A stretch of 64,000 nt of DNA, taken from NCBI GenBank assembly GCA_019115145.1, contig DXED01000020.1, positions 47,883 through 111,882 of the forward strand, written 5' to 3'. Below, one piece after another: positions 25,593 through 34,320 of this stretch. A program made the position numbers and the translations under genes. The notes beneath the pieces were generated by a model, which saw nothing but the letters and a program-made list of their open reading frames with translations, was not told where the DNA came from and searched no databases. Source of the DNA: Claveliimonas intestinigallinarum. Lineage in GTDB: Bacteria; Bacillota; Clostridia; Lachnospirales; Lachnospiraceae. Each line of letters opens with the position of its first letter. Positions within the stretch are counted from its first letter, which is position 1.

Positions 25593-27545
25593 TTAAAGCT
25601 TTTCCGGGATCAGGCCGCTCCGGTAGGCGCCAAGGAGCTCGTTCAGATCCTGAATCTGCTCCCTCAGCCTGCGGCCGATGTCCGTGTCTCCCACTGTCTT
25701 GCGGGCCAGAGTCCTCTTCACCACAATGCTGTCCGAGTGGATGTCGCTCTCCTTCTCTATGGCCGCCTCCGTGGACTCAAAGGGCTCGTGGGCCGCCAGG
25801 ATCAGGCCGTAGGAGTTGTAGATGAGGGTGTAGCCGGCAATTCCCGTCTCCTTCTGGTAGGCTCTGGAAAAGCCTCCGTCGATGACAAGCACCTTGCCCC
25901 CGCACTTGATAGGGCTCTCCCCTGCCTTGGACTTCACAGGCACATGGCCGTTGATGATGTGGGTTCCCTCCTCCGGCAGCCCGAACTCCCGCAGGATCCG
26001 GTTCACCACGACCTCGTCCTCCAGCAGCTCATAGTAGGGATTTTTCTTCTCTCTGTGGGTCTCCTTCTCGGCCAGGAAATACCGCTCAAAGGTGGCCATC
26101 TTGTCCTTGCCAAAGAGAGGGGAATTCTCGTGGAGCCAGATATACCACATCATATCCTTTCCCCGCTCCCTCTCCTTTTTGTCCAGAGCAAAAAACCCCT
26201 TTCTCACGTAGCTCTCCAGCACCTCGTAGAGGGCCTTCCCCTTGTAAGCCCGGCCGTAAATGCGCACCGATTTCAGAGTGCCGTCCTGATTCAGGGGCAC
26301 GCACCCGTGGTAGAGCAGGTTCTGGTTGTAGACCTTGTACAGCCCGCCCTTGTTCAGCAGAAAACGCATGTGGGCCTGCAGCTTCTCGCAGTTCAGGAAA
26401 GCCTTCTCCAACCGGTCCATGACATCCGCCTCCTCCTGGGAGAAGGCATAGGGGTGAGCCGGGTCCACTGTGGGGAAATTCTTATCCAGCAGCTCATAGG
26501 TGCGGCCCTCTATCTCGATGGTGCCGGCCTCAAAGTCAATCTGATGCAGAAGGTTTCTCTTCTCCAGCTTAAAGCCCGGATTTTTCCGGATAATCTGGCC
26601 CTCCGCCTTGAACTGGATGATGGAGATGGCCTTGTGCATCTTCCTCTCCATCTCCTGCTCACGGGCCGTAGCACCTCCTCTCCCCTTCAGGGCAAAGCAG
26701 GCGCAGGGATCATCCCCGTAGGTGTCCATGGCAAAGGATGCCAGGGGGAGCAGGTTGATGCCGTAGCCGTCCTCCAGTATGTCCAGATTTCCATACCTGG
26801 CGCAGATCCGGATCACGTTGGCGATGCAGCCCCTCTGTCCCGCTGCGGCTCCCATCCATAGCACATCATGATTGCCCCACTGGATGTCCACCGAGTGGTG
26901 CTGCATCAGCCGGTCCATGATGATGTGGGGACCCGGGCCCCTGTCGTAAATGTCCCCCACAATGTGCAGATGGTCCACTGTCAGCCTCTGTATGACGCCG
27001 CTCAGCGCCACGATGAACTCCTCCGCCCTCTCCGTCTCAATGATGCTGCTTATGATGGCGTTATAGTAGAACTCCTTGTCCCGCAGGTCCGGCTTCTCTG
27101 TGATCAGCTCCTCGATCACGTAGGCAAAATCCTCCGGCAGGGCCTTGCGCACCTTGGACCGGGTGTATTTGCTCATGGCGCACTTGCACACTTCAATGAG
27201 CCGGTAAAGGGTGATCCTGTACCAGTCCTCCATGTTCGCCTCCTCACGCCGGATCCGGTCCATCTTCTCCCTGGGATAGTAGATCAGAGTGGCCAGGGAC
27301 TGCTTGTCCCGGGCGCTTAAGGTGTTGCCGAACACGTCTCCTATCTTGCGCCGGATGGAGCCGGATCCGTTTTTCAGGACGTGGGCAAAGGCCTCGTACT
27401 CCCCGTGGATATCTGTCAGAAAATGCTCCGTGGCCTTGGGCAGGTTCAGGATGGCCTGCAGGTTGATGATCTCCGTGGACGCCTTGGCGATGGAGGGGTA
27501 GAGGTCTGAGAGTCTCTCCAGATATTTCAGCTTCAGTTCTTCCAT
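25593..27545 (-). CDS. fbp: Fructose-1,6-bisphosphatase, class III
   Basis: A 650-residue class III enzyme of the type found in Firmicutes, acting in gluconeogenesis. The metallophosphoesterase motifs are GDIYDRGPGP near 186, GNHDVLWMG near 210 and the late INGHVPVKSKAGESP near 520. The length matches the Bacillus enzyme (about 670). GGAGG precedes the ATG. It follows dapB by 37 bp on the same strand, so the two may be co-transcribed although their pathways differ. Confidence 0.96.
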   Translation of the reverse strand: MEELKLKYLERLSDLYPSIAKASTEIINLQAILNLPKATEHFLTDIHGEYEAFAHVLKNGSGSIRRKIGDVFGNTLSARDKQSLATLIYYPREKMDRIRREEANMEDWYRITLYRLIEVCKCAMSKYTRSKVRKALPEDFAYVIEELITEKPDLRDKEFYYNAIISSIIETERAEEFIVALSGVIQRLTVDHLHIVGDIYDRGPGPHIIMDRLMQHHSVDIQWGNHDVLWMGAAAGQRGCIANVIRICARYGNLDILEDGYGINLLPLASFAMDTYGDDPCACFALKGRGGATAREQEMERKMHKAISIIQFKAEGQIIRKNPGFKLEKRNLLHQIDFEAGTIEIEGRTYELLDKNFPTVDPAHPYAFSQEEADVMDRLEKAFLNCEKLQAHMRFLLNKGGLYKVYNQNLLYHGCVPLNQDGTLKSVRIYGRAYKGKALYEVLESYVRKGFFALDKKERERGKDMMWYIWLHENSPLFGKDKMATFERYFLAEKETHREKKNPYYELLEDEVVVNRILREFGLPEEGTHIINGHVPVKSKAGESPIKCGGKVLVIDGGFSRAYQKETGIAGYTLIYNSYGLILAAHEPFESTEAAIEKESDIHSDSIVVKRTLARKTVGDTDIGRRLREQIQDLNELLGAYRSGLIPEKL

Positions 27546-27582
27546 ATTTTATTTCCTCCGTGAGAGAGTGGGGCTGCCCCTG

Positions 27583-28341
27583 CTACAGCTGTATCACGTC
27601 CGACATGTCATAGCGGCCGGGTCCCTTTCCCGCCAGGAACTTGGCGGCAGCCACAGCTCCCTTGGCAAAGAGGGCCTTGGAGTAGGCTGTGTGCTTAAAC
27701 TCGATGACCTCGTCCTCCCCGGCAAAGATCACCTCGTGCTCGCCCACGATGGTGCCTCCCCGTACAGCCGATATGCCGATCTCATGGCTGTCTCTCTTCT
27801 TTCTCTGGCCGCTCCTGTCATAGACGTACTCGTAGTCCTCCTCCAGAGCGCCGTTCAGGGCGTCCGCAAGGGCGATGGCGGTGCCGCTGGGGGCGTCCAC
27901 CTTCTGGTTGTGGTGCCTCTCCACGATCTCCATGTCAAAGCCCTCCGGGGCCAGCACCTTCGCCGCATCCTGCAGAAGCTTCATGAGCAGATTCACTCCC
28001 AGGGACATGTTGGCTGACTTGAGGACCGCCGTCCTCTTTGCCGCATCCTCCACTTTTTTCAGCTGCTCCTCAGACAGGCCGGTAGTGCACAGGACAACCG
28101 GCATCTGCTTCTCCTGACACCAGTCCAGCAGGTGATCCACAGCCGCCGCGTTGGAGAAGTCGATGACCACATCCGCCTCCGCGTCGCAGTCGCTGATATC
28201 CCCGAATACCGGATAGTCGTTCAGAGCCTGGGCTCTTGCGTCCACTCCGGCCACGATCTTAAGTTCCGGGTCAGAGGCCGCCATTCTGGTGATGACCTGT
28301 CCCATTTTTCCGTTGCATCCGTGCATGATCACTTTTACCAT
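27583..28341 (-). CDS. dapB: 4-hydroxy-tetrahydrodipicolinate reductase
   Basis: A 252-residue NAD(P)H-dependent enzyme of the lysine/diaminopimelate route, second step after DapA. The nucleotide-binding motif HGCNGKMGQVI is at the start, VVIDFSN near 78, and the active-site ERHHNQKVDAPSGTA near 150. The ATG at 28341 is preceded by GGAGG; the longer open frame to 28563 crosses the dapA terminator and is not used. It lies downstream of dapA but behind a terminator. Confidence 0.96.
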   Translation of the reverse strand: MVKVIMHGCNGKMGQVITRMAASDPELKIVAGVDARAQALNDYPVFGDISDCDAEADVVIDFSNAAAVDHLLDWCQEKQMPVVLCTTGLSEEQLKKVEDAAKRTAVLKSANMSLGVNLLMKLLQDAAKVLAPEGFDMEIVERHHNQKVDAPSGTAIALADALNGALEEDYEYVYDRSGQRKKRDSHEIGISAVRGGTIVGEHEVIFAGEDEVIEFKHTAYSKALFAKGAVAAAKFLAGKGPGRYDMSDVIQL

Positions 28342-28403
28342 ATTGTTTTCCTCCCTTGTGTATGTGTTCAAGTCGTAGATAGATTCAGAAGCCGGCAGGA
28401 CAG

Positions 28404-28453
28404 AAAAGGCAGAAAGGCCCCTGCTCTTCCCTGCAGGGGACAGCCTTTCTGCC
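28404..28453 (-). terminator. Terminator between dapA and dapB
   Basis: On the minus strand a long stem pairs GGCAGAAAGG and CCCCTGC (28408-28424 on the plus strand) with GCAGGGG and CCTTTCTGCC (28433-28453), interrupted by a small bulge, then TTTT. It lies 14 bases after the dapA stop and would reduce or regulate reading into dapB. Confidence 0.75.
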
Positions 28454-28466
28454 TCTGTCCGCCTTT

Positions 28467-29357
28467 TTATGCAAGTTTGATACCAAAATCTCTCATGGCC
28501 TGAGCCAGGCTCTTCTCGTGCTCCGGCGTCAGCTCTGTCAGAGGCATGCGCAGTCCGCCGCACTCCATTCCCATCAGGTTCACAGCCTTCTTCACCGGGA
28601 TGGGGTTCACCTCGCAGAACAGCTGCTCAATGAGGGGGATGGCCTTCACCTGCAGCTCGCAGGCCCCCTTCACATCGCCCGCAAAAAACTTCGCGCAGAT
28701 GTCGTGGGTCTCCCTCGGAGCCACGTTTGACAGAACCGAGATCACACCCTTTCCGCCCAGGGAGAGGAGAGGCACGATCTGGTCGTCATTTCCTGAGTAG
28801 AGATCGAGATTGCCGTCTGTCAGGCTCATGATCTTCGCCACCTGGCTGATATTGCCGGAGGCCTCCTTCACGCCCACAATGTTGGGAACCTCCTTCACCA
28901 GGGTAGCCACTGTCTCCGGGGCGATGTTCAGCCCTGTCCGGCTGGCCACACTGTACATGATGATGGGTGCCTTGGCCTCGGCGGCCACGGCCTTGTAGTG
29001 GGCGATCAGTCCGTTCTGAGTAGCCTTGTTGTAGTAGGGGGTCACGATGAGCAGTCCATCCACGCCGTCCTCCACGGCCTCCTTTGACATATCGATAGTC
29101 GTATATGTAGCATTGGAGCCTGTGCCCGCGATTACGGGAAGGCGGTGCTTCGTCCGCTCCACCGCGAATTTGATACACTCCATATGTTCCTCTTCTGATA
29201 AAGTGGATGACTCTCCCGTAGTCCCGCAGATGATCAGACTGTCCGTCCCGTTCTCGCAATGATAGTCGATCAGCTCATCCAGTTTATCAAAATTCACGCT
29301 TCCGTCTTCATGAAACGGAGTAACCAGCGCTACTCCTGCGCCTGTAAAAATAGCCAT
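28467..29357 (-). CDS. dapA: 4-hydroxy-tetrahydrodipicolinate synthase
   Basis: A 296-residue TIM-barrel aldolase condensing pyruvate with aspartate semialdehyde. GTTGESSTLS near 43 binds the substrate carboxylate, the Schiff-base lysine is in GVKEASG near 163, and the tyrosine region IIMYSVASRTG near 133 replaces the commoner YNVPSRTG. The ATG at 29357 has AGGAGG upstream; the frame open to 29447 overlaps the promoter. It has its own strong promoter and ends at the terminator before dapB. Confidence 0.96.
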   Translation of the reverse strand: MAIFTGAGVALVTPFHEDGSVNFDKLDELIDYHCENGTDSLIICGTTGESSTLSEEEHMECIKFAVERTKHRLPVIAGTGSNATYTTIDMSKEAVEDGVDGLLIVTPYYNKATQNGLIAHYKAVAAEAKAPIIMYSVASRTGLNIAPETVATLVKEVPNIVGVKEASGNISQVAKIMSLTDGNLDLYSGNDDQIVPLLSLGGKGVISVLSNVAPRETHDICAKFFAGDVKGACELQVKAIPLIEQLFCEVNPIPVKKAVNLMGMECGGLRMPLTELTPEHEKSLAQAMRDFGIKLA

Positions 29358-29394
29358 AGTTTTCCTCCTGCCCTTAAAAAATTTATCTTTAAAA

Positions 29395-29423
29395 AGTGTA
29401 TCATTATTCATTTCCAATGTCAA
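29395..29423 (-). promoter_or_regulatory. dapA promoter
   Basis: TTGACA (29423-29418), 17 bp, TACACT (29400-29395) on the minus strand; it starts just after the stop codon of the SSB-like gene. Confidence 0.8.
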
Positions 29424-29431
29424 TGGAACCC

Positions 29432-30061
29432 TCAGTCGTCCATGCACTCCAGCTTGCTCACAGACACCTCGTAGGCCGTGCGCTTCTCCGACTCGGTCTC
29501 TGACAGCCGCTTCACATACTCCCTGCTCTGGATCCTCCCCAGCACCTGCACGTGCTCGCCCACCTCAAAGGAGGCGGCAAACCTGGCGTTCCTTCCCCAG
29601 CAGATGCAGGGAATGTAGTCAGACTTCCCGTAGGGCCTGTTTACGGCCAGCAGGAGATCCGCGATCTCTCTGCCCAGGGGCGTCTTCCGGTAGACAGGCA
29701 GCTTGCAGATGTAGCCGTCCAGCAGGATGGTGTTCGTCTTTGCCCCGTCCGGCTCCTCGTCGATGAAGGATATCTCCCGCACAAAGACAGAGAGGATCAG
29801 CCGGTTCTTCTGCTCCTCGTGCCGATTGTAGGACCGGAACTGTCCGCTGGCCATGATAAACTCCCCTGTGTAGTCCTGGGTCACGTCCAGGAGGCGCTCC
29901 GAGATCATGAGCGGGATCCTGTCCTTGGAGCTGCTAAGGCGCCTCACCAGCACATCCACCATATAAAAGCCTTCCCCGAACACCGTGTGGCTGAAGGTGA
30001 AGCCGGACGCGATCTGTCCCATAATAGTTACCTGGTTGTTTTCAATGATCTTATCTGACAT
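29432..30061 (-). CDS. SSB-like protein with two OB-folds
   Basis: A 209-residue protein that looks like two tandem single-strand-DNA-binding OB-folds: residues 8-105 (NNQVTIMGQIASG...VFVREISFI) and residues 112-205 (ILLDGYICKLPVYRKTPLGREIADLLLAVNR...VSVSKLE). The second half carries the SSB-type strand pattern and a WGRNA motif as in SSB/PriB proteins. It lacks the long Gly/Pro linker and DDDIPF tail of replicative SSB, ending simply in MDD. A role in DNA replication, repair or plasmid/element maintenance is possible; none is shown. GGGAG lies 11 bases before the ATG. Confidence 0.78.
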   Translation of the reverse strand: MSDKIIENNQVTIMGQIASGFTFSHTVFGEGFYMVDVLVRRLSSSKDRIPLMISERLLDVTQDYTGEFIMASGQFRSYNRHEEQKNRLILSVFVREISFIDEEPDGAKTNTILLDGYICKLPVYRKTPLGREIADLLLAVNRPYGKSDYIPCICWGRNARFAASFEVGEHVQVLGRIQSREYVKRLSETESEKRTAYEVSVSKLECMDD

Positions 30062-30156
30062 GGTCTTAATATCTCCCTTCCTCTTGATCGTATTTTGATG
30101 CTTTTAGAGTCAATACCTAATCTATGCGGGAATTGCATATATTAGAACTATATTCC

Positions 30157-30184
30157 TTGTTTTTTTTCCGAAATATGATACACT
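30157..30184 (+). promoter_or_regulatory. typA promoter
   Basis: TTGTTT (30157-30162), 16 bp, TACACT (30179-30184). Confidence 0.5.
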
Positions 30185-30237
30185 ATTAAAGTTACAGAAA
30201 AAAAGTTTAAAATAAGAAGAGAAAAGGAAGATTTCAT

Positions 30238-32064
30238 ATGAAGACAAAACGCGAAGATGTGCGTAATATTGCGATCATCGCCCATGTTGACCATGGCAAG
30301 ACAACACTTGTGGATGAACTTTTAAAGCAGAGCGGCGTGTTCCGCGAGAATCAGGAGGTGGCCGAGAGGGTCATGGACTCCAACGATATCGAGCGGGAAC
30401 GTGGAATTACCATTCTCTCCAAAAATACAGCCGTCTTCTATAAGGGGACAAAGATCAATATCGTAGACACGCCGGGACACGCCGACTTCGGCGGCGAGGT
30501 GGAGCGCGTGCTGAAGATGGTAAACGGGGTCATCCTTGTTGTGGACGCCTTTGAGGGAGCCATGCCCCAGACAAAGTTCGTCCTGCGCAAGGCCCTGGAG
30601 CTGGATCTGCCTGTCATCGTCTGCATCAACAAAATCGATCGGCCGGAGGCCCGGCCGGCGGAGGTCATCGATGAAGTACTGGAGCTCTTCATCGACCTGG
30701 ATGCCTCCGAGGAGCAGCTGGACTGTCCCTTCATCTACGCCTCAGCCAAGGACGGATACGCCATGCTGGACATGGACGACAAGCCGGAAAACATGATCCC
30801 GCTTTTCGAGACTATCCTGGACTATATTCCCGCCCCGGAGGGAGACCCGGACGCTCACACCCAGGTGCTCATCAGCACCATCGACTACAACGAGTATGTG
30901 GGCCGGATCGGCATCGGCAAGGTGGACAACGGTACCATCCGCACCAACCAGGATGTGGTCGTGGTCAACCACCACGACCCGGAGCGCCAGGAGAAGGTGC
31001 GCATCAGCAGGCTCTATGAGTTTGACGGACTGAACCGGGTGGAGGTCAAAGAGGCCACCATCGGTTCCATCGTGGCCATCTCCGGCATCGCGGACCTGTC
31101 CATCGGTGACACCATCTGCTCGCCCGAGAACCCCCAGGCCATCCCCTTCCAGAAGATCTCCGAGCCCACCATTGCCATGCAGTTCAAGGTCAACGACAGC
31201 CCCTTTGCCGGCAGGGAGGGCAAATACGTGACATCCCGGCACCTCCGCGACCGCCTCTTCCGGGAGCTGAACACAGATGTCAGCCTCCGGGTGGAGGAGA
31301 CCGAGGACATGGATACCTTTAAGGTGTCCGGCCGGGGTGAGCTCCATCTGTCCGTCCTCATTGAGAACATGCGCCGGGAGGGCTACGAGTTCGCTGTCAG
31401 CAAGGCGGAGGTTCTCTACAAGAAGGATGAGAGCGGAAAACTCCTGGAGCCCATGGAGATGGCCTACATCGACGTGCCGGATGAATTTACGGGCGTAGTC
31501 ATCGAAAAGCTGGGCCAGAGAAAAGGGGAGCTGCGCAGCATGGGTCCCATCGGCGGCAATTACACCCGGATGGAGTTCTCCATCCCCTCCCGCGGACTTA
31601 TCGGCTACAGAGGAGACTTCCTGACGGACACAAAGGGAAACGGCATCATGAACACCGCCTTTGACGGATACGCCCCCTACAAGGGAGACATCCAGTACCG
31701 GAAGCAGGGCTCCCTCATCGCCTACGAGACCGGAGAGTCTGTCACCTACGGCCTCTACAGCGCCCAGGAGAGGGGTACCCTCTTTATCGGGCCCGGCGAG
31801 AAGGTGTACGCCGGAATGGTCATCGGCGAAAACGGCAAGACGGATGACATCGAGGTCAATGTCTGCAAGACTAAGCACCTCACCAACACCCGCTCCTCCA
31901 GCGCGGACGAGGCGCTCCGCCTGACGCCGCCGCGGATCCTCAGCCTGGAGCAGGCCCTGGACTTCATCGACACGGACGAGCTTCTGGAGGTAACTCCCGA
32001 GTCGCTGCGCATCCGCAAGAAGATCCTGGATCCCAAGCTCCGCAAGAGGAGCAATAATAAATAA
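30238..32064 (+). CDS. typA: Ribosome-associated GTPase TypA/BipA
   Basis: A 608-residue translational GTPase that binds ribosomes and supports growth under stress and 50S maturation. G1 is AHVDHGKTTL, switch II DTPGHADFGGE, NKID near 130; domain II, the EF-G-like domains and the BipA-specific C-terminal domain (RSMGPIGGNYTRMEF, RGLIGYRGDF) follow. The length is normal. An AGGAAG site precedes the ATG. It is followed by PAP2 and PsiE-like genes at 24 and 18 bp, likely one operon. Confidence 0.97.
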   Translation: MKTKREDVRNIAIIAHVDHGKTTLVDELLKQSGVFRENQEVAERVMDSNDIERERGITILSKNTAVFYKGTKINIVDTPGHADFGGEVERVLKMVNGVILVVDAFEGAMPQTKFVLRKALELDLPVIVCINKIDRPEARPAEVIDEVLELFIDLDASEEQLDCPFIYASAKDGYAMLDMDDKPENMIPLFETILDYIPAPEGDPDAHTQVLISTIDYNEYVGRIGIGKVDNGTIRTNQDVVVVNHHDPERQEKVRISRLYEFDGLNRVEVKEATIGSIVAISGIADLSIGDTICSPENPQAIPFQKISEPTIAMQFKVNDSPFAGREGKYVTSRHLRDRLFRELNTDVSLRVEETEDMDTFKVSGRGELHLSVLIENMRREGYEFAVSKAEVLYKKDESGKLLEPMEMAYIDVPDEFTGVVIEKLGQRKGELRSMGPIGGNYTRMEFSIPSRGLIGYRGDFLTDTKGNGIMNTAFDGYAPYKGDIQYRKQGSLIAYETGESVTYGLYSAQERGTLFIGPGEKVYAGMVIGENGKTDDIEVNVCKTKHLTNTRSSSADEALRLTPPRILSLEQALDFIDTDELLEVTPESLRIRKKILDPKLRKRSNNK

Positions 32065-32088
32065 TCTTTCTGATCACAAGGAGCATTT

Positions 32089-32988
32089 ATGGTTTTTTTA
32101 TGGTTTCTGGAGTCGCTGCGCACCCCAGCCGCAGACCGGATCATGCAGTTTATCACACAGCTTGGGGAGGAGACAGCGGTCATACTGGTGCTCTGTCTCC
32201 TCTACTGGTGCGTCAGCAAAGGGCTGGCCCTCCAGATCGGCTTTTCCTACTTTCTGGCAGGGCTTGCCGTGCAGACTCTGAAGATCACTTTCCGGGTGCC
32301 CCGCCCCTGGGTGCTGGATCCTGCCTTCTCCCCCGTGGAGAGCGCAGTGCCTGCGGCCACAGGCTACTCCTTTCCAAGCGGCCACACCCAGAGCGCTGCC
32401 TGCCTGTACGGATCCCTGGGCCTCCAGACCTCCAGAAAGGGGCTGCGATGGCTCTGCTTTGCCGTCGTCCTGCTGGTGGGCTTCTCCCGCATGTACCTGG
32501 GATGCCACACGCCCTGGGACGTGCTGGGCTCCCTGGCCGTATCCGCCCTTTTTATATGGCTGACCCGGCGGTTCCTGCCCCGGCTGACAGCCGACCCGGT
32601 GTCCATGCGTGTCTTCTTCGCGCTGCTCCTTCTGGTCTGTCTGGGGATCACGGTCTTAGCCCTCCTCCTTCGCCAATACGGCCTCCTGCCCCAGGTGTAC
32701 GCCGTGGACTGCTTCAAGGCTGTGGGCGCCGGACTGGGCTTTGCCGTGGGATGGTATCTGGAGGCCACCAGGCTCCGGTTTCAGACCGCCGCTCCCTGTC
32801 TCTGGATGCAGGCTGTCAAATTCGCGGCCGGTATTTTCGGGATTTTTGTCCTGAACAGCACCATTCCCCTCATCACGGGCGAATGTGTGATTGCAAAAAT
32901 CATAAAATACTTTATACTGGTATTATGGATCATGGTAATCTATCCCGCCCTCTTCAGCCGGGTAGTGCCGCCCTGTCCGAAAAACTAA
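32089..32988 (+). CDS. PAP2-family membrane phosphatase
   Basis: A 299-residue integral membrane PAP2 protein with about seven hydrophobic segments. The three phosphatase motifs are KITFRVPRPW near 66, SFPSGHTQS near 98 and RMYLGCHTPWDVLGS near 136, with the catalytic histidines. Likely substrates are undecaprenyl pyrophosphate or phosphatidate-type lipids, or it may be a lipid phosphatase of unknown range. AAGGAG lies 5 bases before the ATG. The C-terminal 120 residues form additional membrane helices with no known motif. Confidence 0.9.
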   Translation: MVFLWFLESLRTPAADRIMQFITQLGEETAVILVLCLLYWCVSKGLALQIGFSYFLAGLAVQTLKITFRVPRPWVLDPAFSPVESAVPAATGYSFPSGHTQSAACLYGSLGLQTSRKGLRWLCFAVVLLVGFSRMYLGCHTPWDVLGSLAVSALFIWLTRRFLPRLTADPVSMRVFFALLLLVCLGITVLALLLRQYGLLPQVYAVDCFKAVGAGLGFAVGWYLEATRLRFQTAAPCLWMQAVKFAAGIFGIFVLNSTIPLITGECVIAKIIKYFILVLWIMVIYPALFSRVVPPCPKN

Positions 32989-33006
32989 TACCCAAAGGAG
33001 GATTTT

Positions 33007-33621
33007 ATGAAAAAGTATTTCGCCGCTTTTCTCTCCCGTCTGGCCATGTTCATGGAATTTTTTATCTCCATCATGCTGGCCGTCGGCATCATTCTTCTGT
33101 GCTTACGGCTTGCCAGCTCCCTGATCTACATACCGGACCTGGACAGGTACCCGAACTACGAAGATCTCCTTGAGGCCTGCTTTGAGCTCATCATCGGCGT
33201 GGAGCTGATACGGATGATGTACTACCACACGCCGGACACCGTGTTCGAGGTGCTCCTCTTTGCCATTGCCAGGCAGATCATCATCGACCACTCTTCCGCT
33301 TTTTCCAGCCTGATCGGCGTGTGCGCCATCGCTGTCCTGTTCGCCACGAGGAAATATCTCTTCTTCGGCTTTGACCTGGCAGAGAAAAATATGTTCCGGG
33401 GCTCGTCCCGGGTGCGGGTAGTCAATAAGATCATGGGGTGTCAGATCCCCCACGAGACGGACGCCGAGACACTGGAGGCTGTCCTGCGGGCAAAATGCAG
33501 GGCAGAGGATATTGAACCCAGAGAGGGGGCCTGCGTCTATTTTGAAGATACCGGCCTGCGGGTGGCCAAAATGCGTGACGGAAAAATTTCAAGAATTGAA
33601 GTAATACATGCTATACATTGA
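33007..33621 (+). CDS. PsiE-like membrane protein with a C-terminal TrkA-C-like domain
   Basis: A 204-residue protein. Four hydrophobic segments occupy residues about 10-120, with the phosphate-starvation-inducible PsiE-type pattern (ELIIGVELIRMMYYHTPDTVFEVLLFAIARQ). Residues about 135-204 form a soluble domain (REGACVYFEDTGLRVAKM) resembling the TrkA-C or similar ligand domain. The function of PsiE proteins is unknown. AAGGAGGA precedes the ATG. It follows the PAP2 gene by 18 bp. A TTGACA overlaps its stop (33618-33623), but no well-spaced -10 follows. Confidence 0.78.
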   Translation: MKKYFAAFLSRLAMFMEFFISIMLAVGIILLCLRLASSLIYIPDLDRYPNYEDLLEACFELIIGVELIRMMYYHTPDTVFEVLLFAIARQIIIDHSSAFSSLIGVCAIAVLFATRKYLFFGFDLAEKNMFRGSSRVRVVNKIMGCQIPHETDAETLEAVLRAKCRAEDIEPREGACVYFEDTGLRVAKMRDGKISRIEVIHAIH

Positions 33622-33725
33622 CAGAAAAACATGTTATACTCCTTATATCAGATAGAAATGAATTGTCCTACATTTTTGTCAGACATTATTTCTCCTGAAA
33701 TCATATCGTAAAGGAGTTGGACAGC

Positions 33726-34262
33726 ATGAAATTTATCATTAGTGGAAAGAACATCGAGATCACGCCCGGCTTAAAAGACACCATTACACGCAAGCTCGGT
33801 AAACTGGAGAGGTACTTCACCCCTGACACCGAGATCATCGTCACACTGAGCGTGGAAAAGGAACGCCAGAAGATTGAGGTGACCATTCCTGTAAAGGGAA
33901 ATATTATCCGCTCCGAACAGGTCAGCAGCGACATGTATGTATCCATTGATCTTGTGGAGGAAGTCATTGAGAGACAGCTTCGCAAATATAAAACAAAGCT
34001 CATCGCGAGACATCAGGACGGCAGCAATTTCAAGCAGGAATTCTTCGACGAGGAGGACGCTCCCGAGAGCGACGAGGAAATTAAGATCGTCCGCACAAAG
34101 CGCTTCGGCATCAAGCCTATGTATCCGGAGGATGCCTGCATCCAGATGGAGCTTCTGGGGCACGATTTCTTCGTATTCTGCAACGCGGAGACCGATGAGG
34201 TGAATGTCGTATATAAGAGAAAGAACGGAACCTTCGGCCTGATCGAGCCGGAATTCCAGTAA
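33726..34262 (+). CDS. hpf: Ribosome hibernation promoting factor, long form
   Basis: A 178-residue long-form HPF that dimerises 70S ribosomes to 100S in stationary phase. The N-terminal S30AE domain (FIISGKNIEITPGLKDTI...) covers residues 1-100 and the C-terminal dimerisation domain has RTKRFGIKPMYPEDACIQMELLGH. The ATG at 33726 stands 9 bases after AAGGAG; a TTG at 33717 is in frame but too close. A very strong 20-bp hairpin terminator follows 15 bp after the stop. Confidence 0.96.
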   Translation: MKFIISGKNIEITPGLKDTITRKLGKLERYFTPDTEIIVTLSVEKERQKIEVTIPVKGNIIRSEQVSSDMYVSIDLVEEVIERQLRKYKTKLIARHQDGSNFKQEFFDEEDAPESDEEIKIVRTKRFGIKPMYPEDACIQMELLGHDFFVFCNAETDEVNVVYKRKNGTFGLIEPEFQ

Positions 34263-34276
34263 AAATACAGTCTTCC

Positions 34277-34320
34277 AAAATACAGGTCCTGGAATGAAAT
34301 CATTCCAGGACCTGTATTTT
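34277..34320. terminator. Bidirectional terminator between hpf and yigZ, overlapping yigZ
   Basis: Positions 34277-34296 pair perfectly over 20 bp with 34301-34320 around a 4-base loop; A-runs on the left arm and T-runs on the right give T-tails in both directions. The right arm also encodes the last residues of yigZ, whose stop codon lies at 34300-34302 in the loop/arm border. Confidence 0.9.

Noticed and set aside
30742..31878. 378-codon open frame antisense to typA
   Set aside because: Shadow of a highly conserved GTPase gene.
33618..33640. hpf promoter TTGACA near the PsiE-like stop
   Set aside because: The nearest -10-like sequences are 11 or 19-20 bp away, outside the usual spacing.
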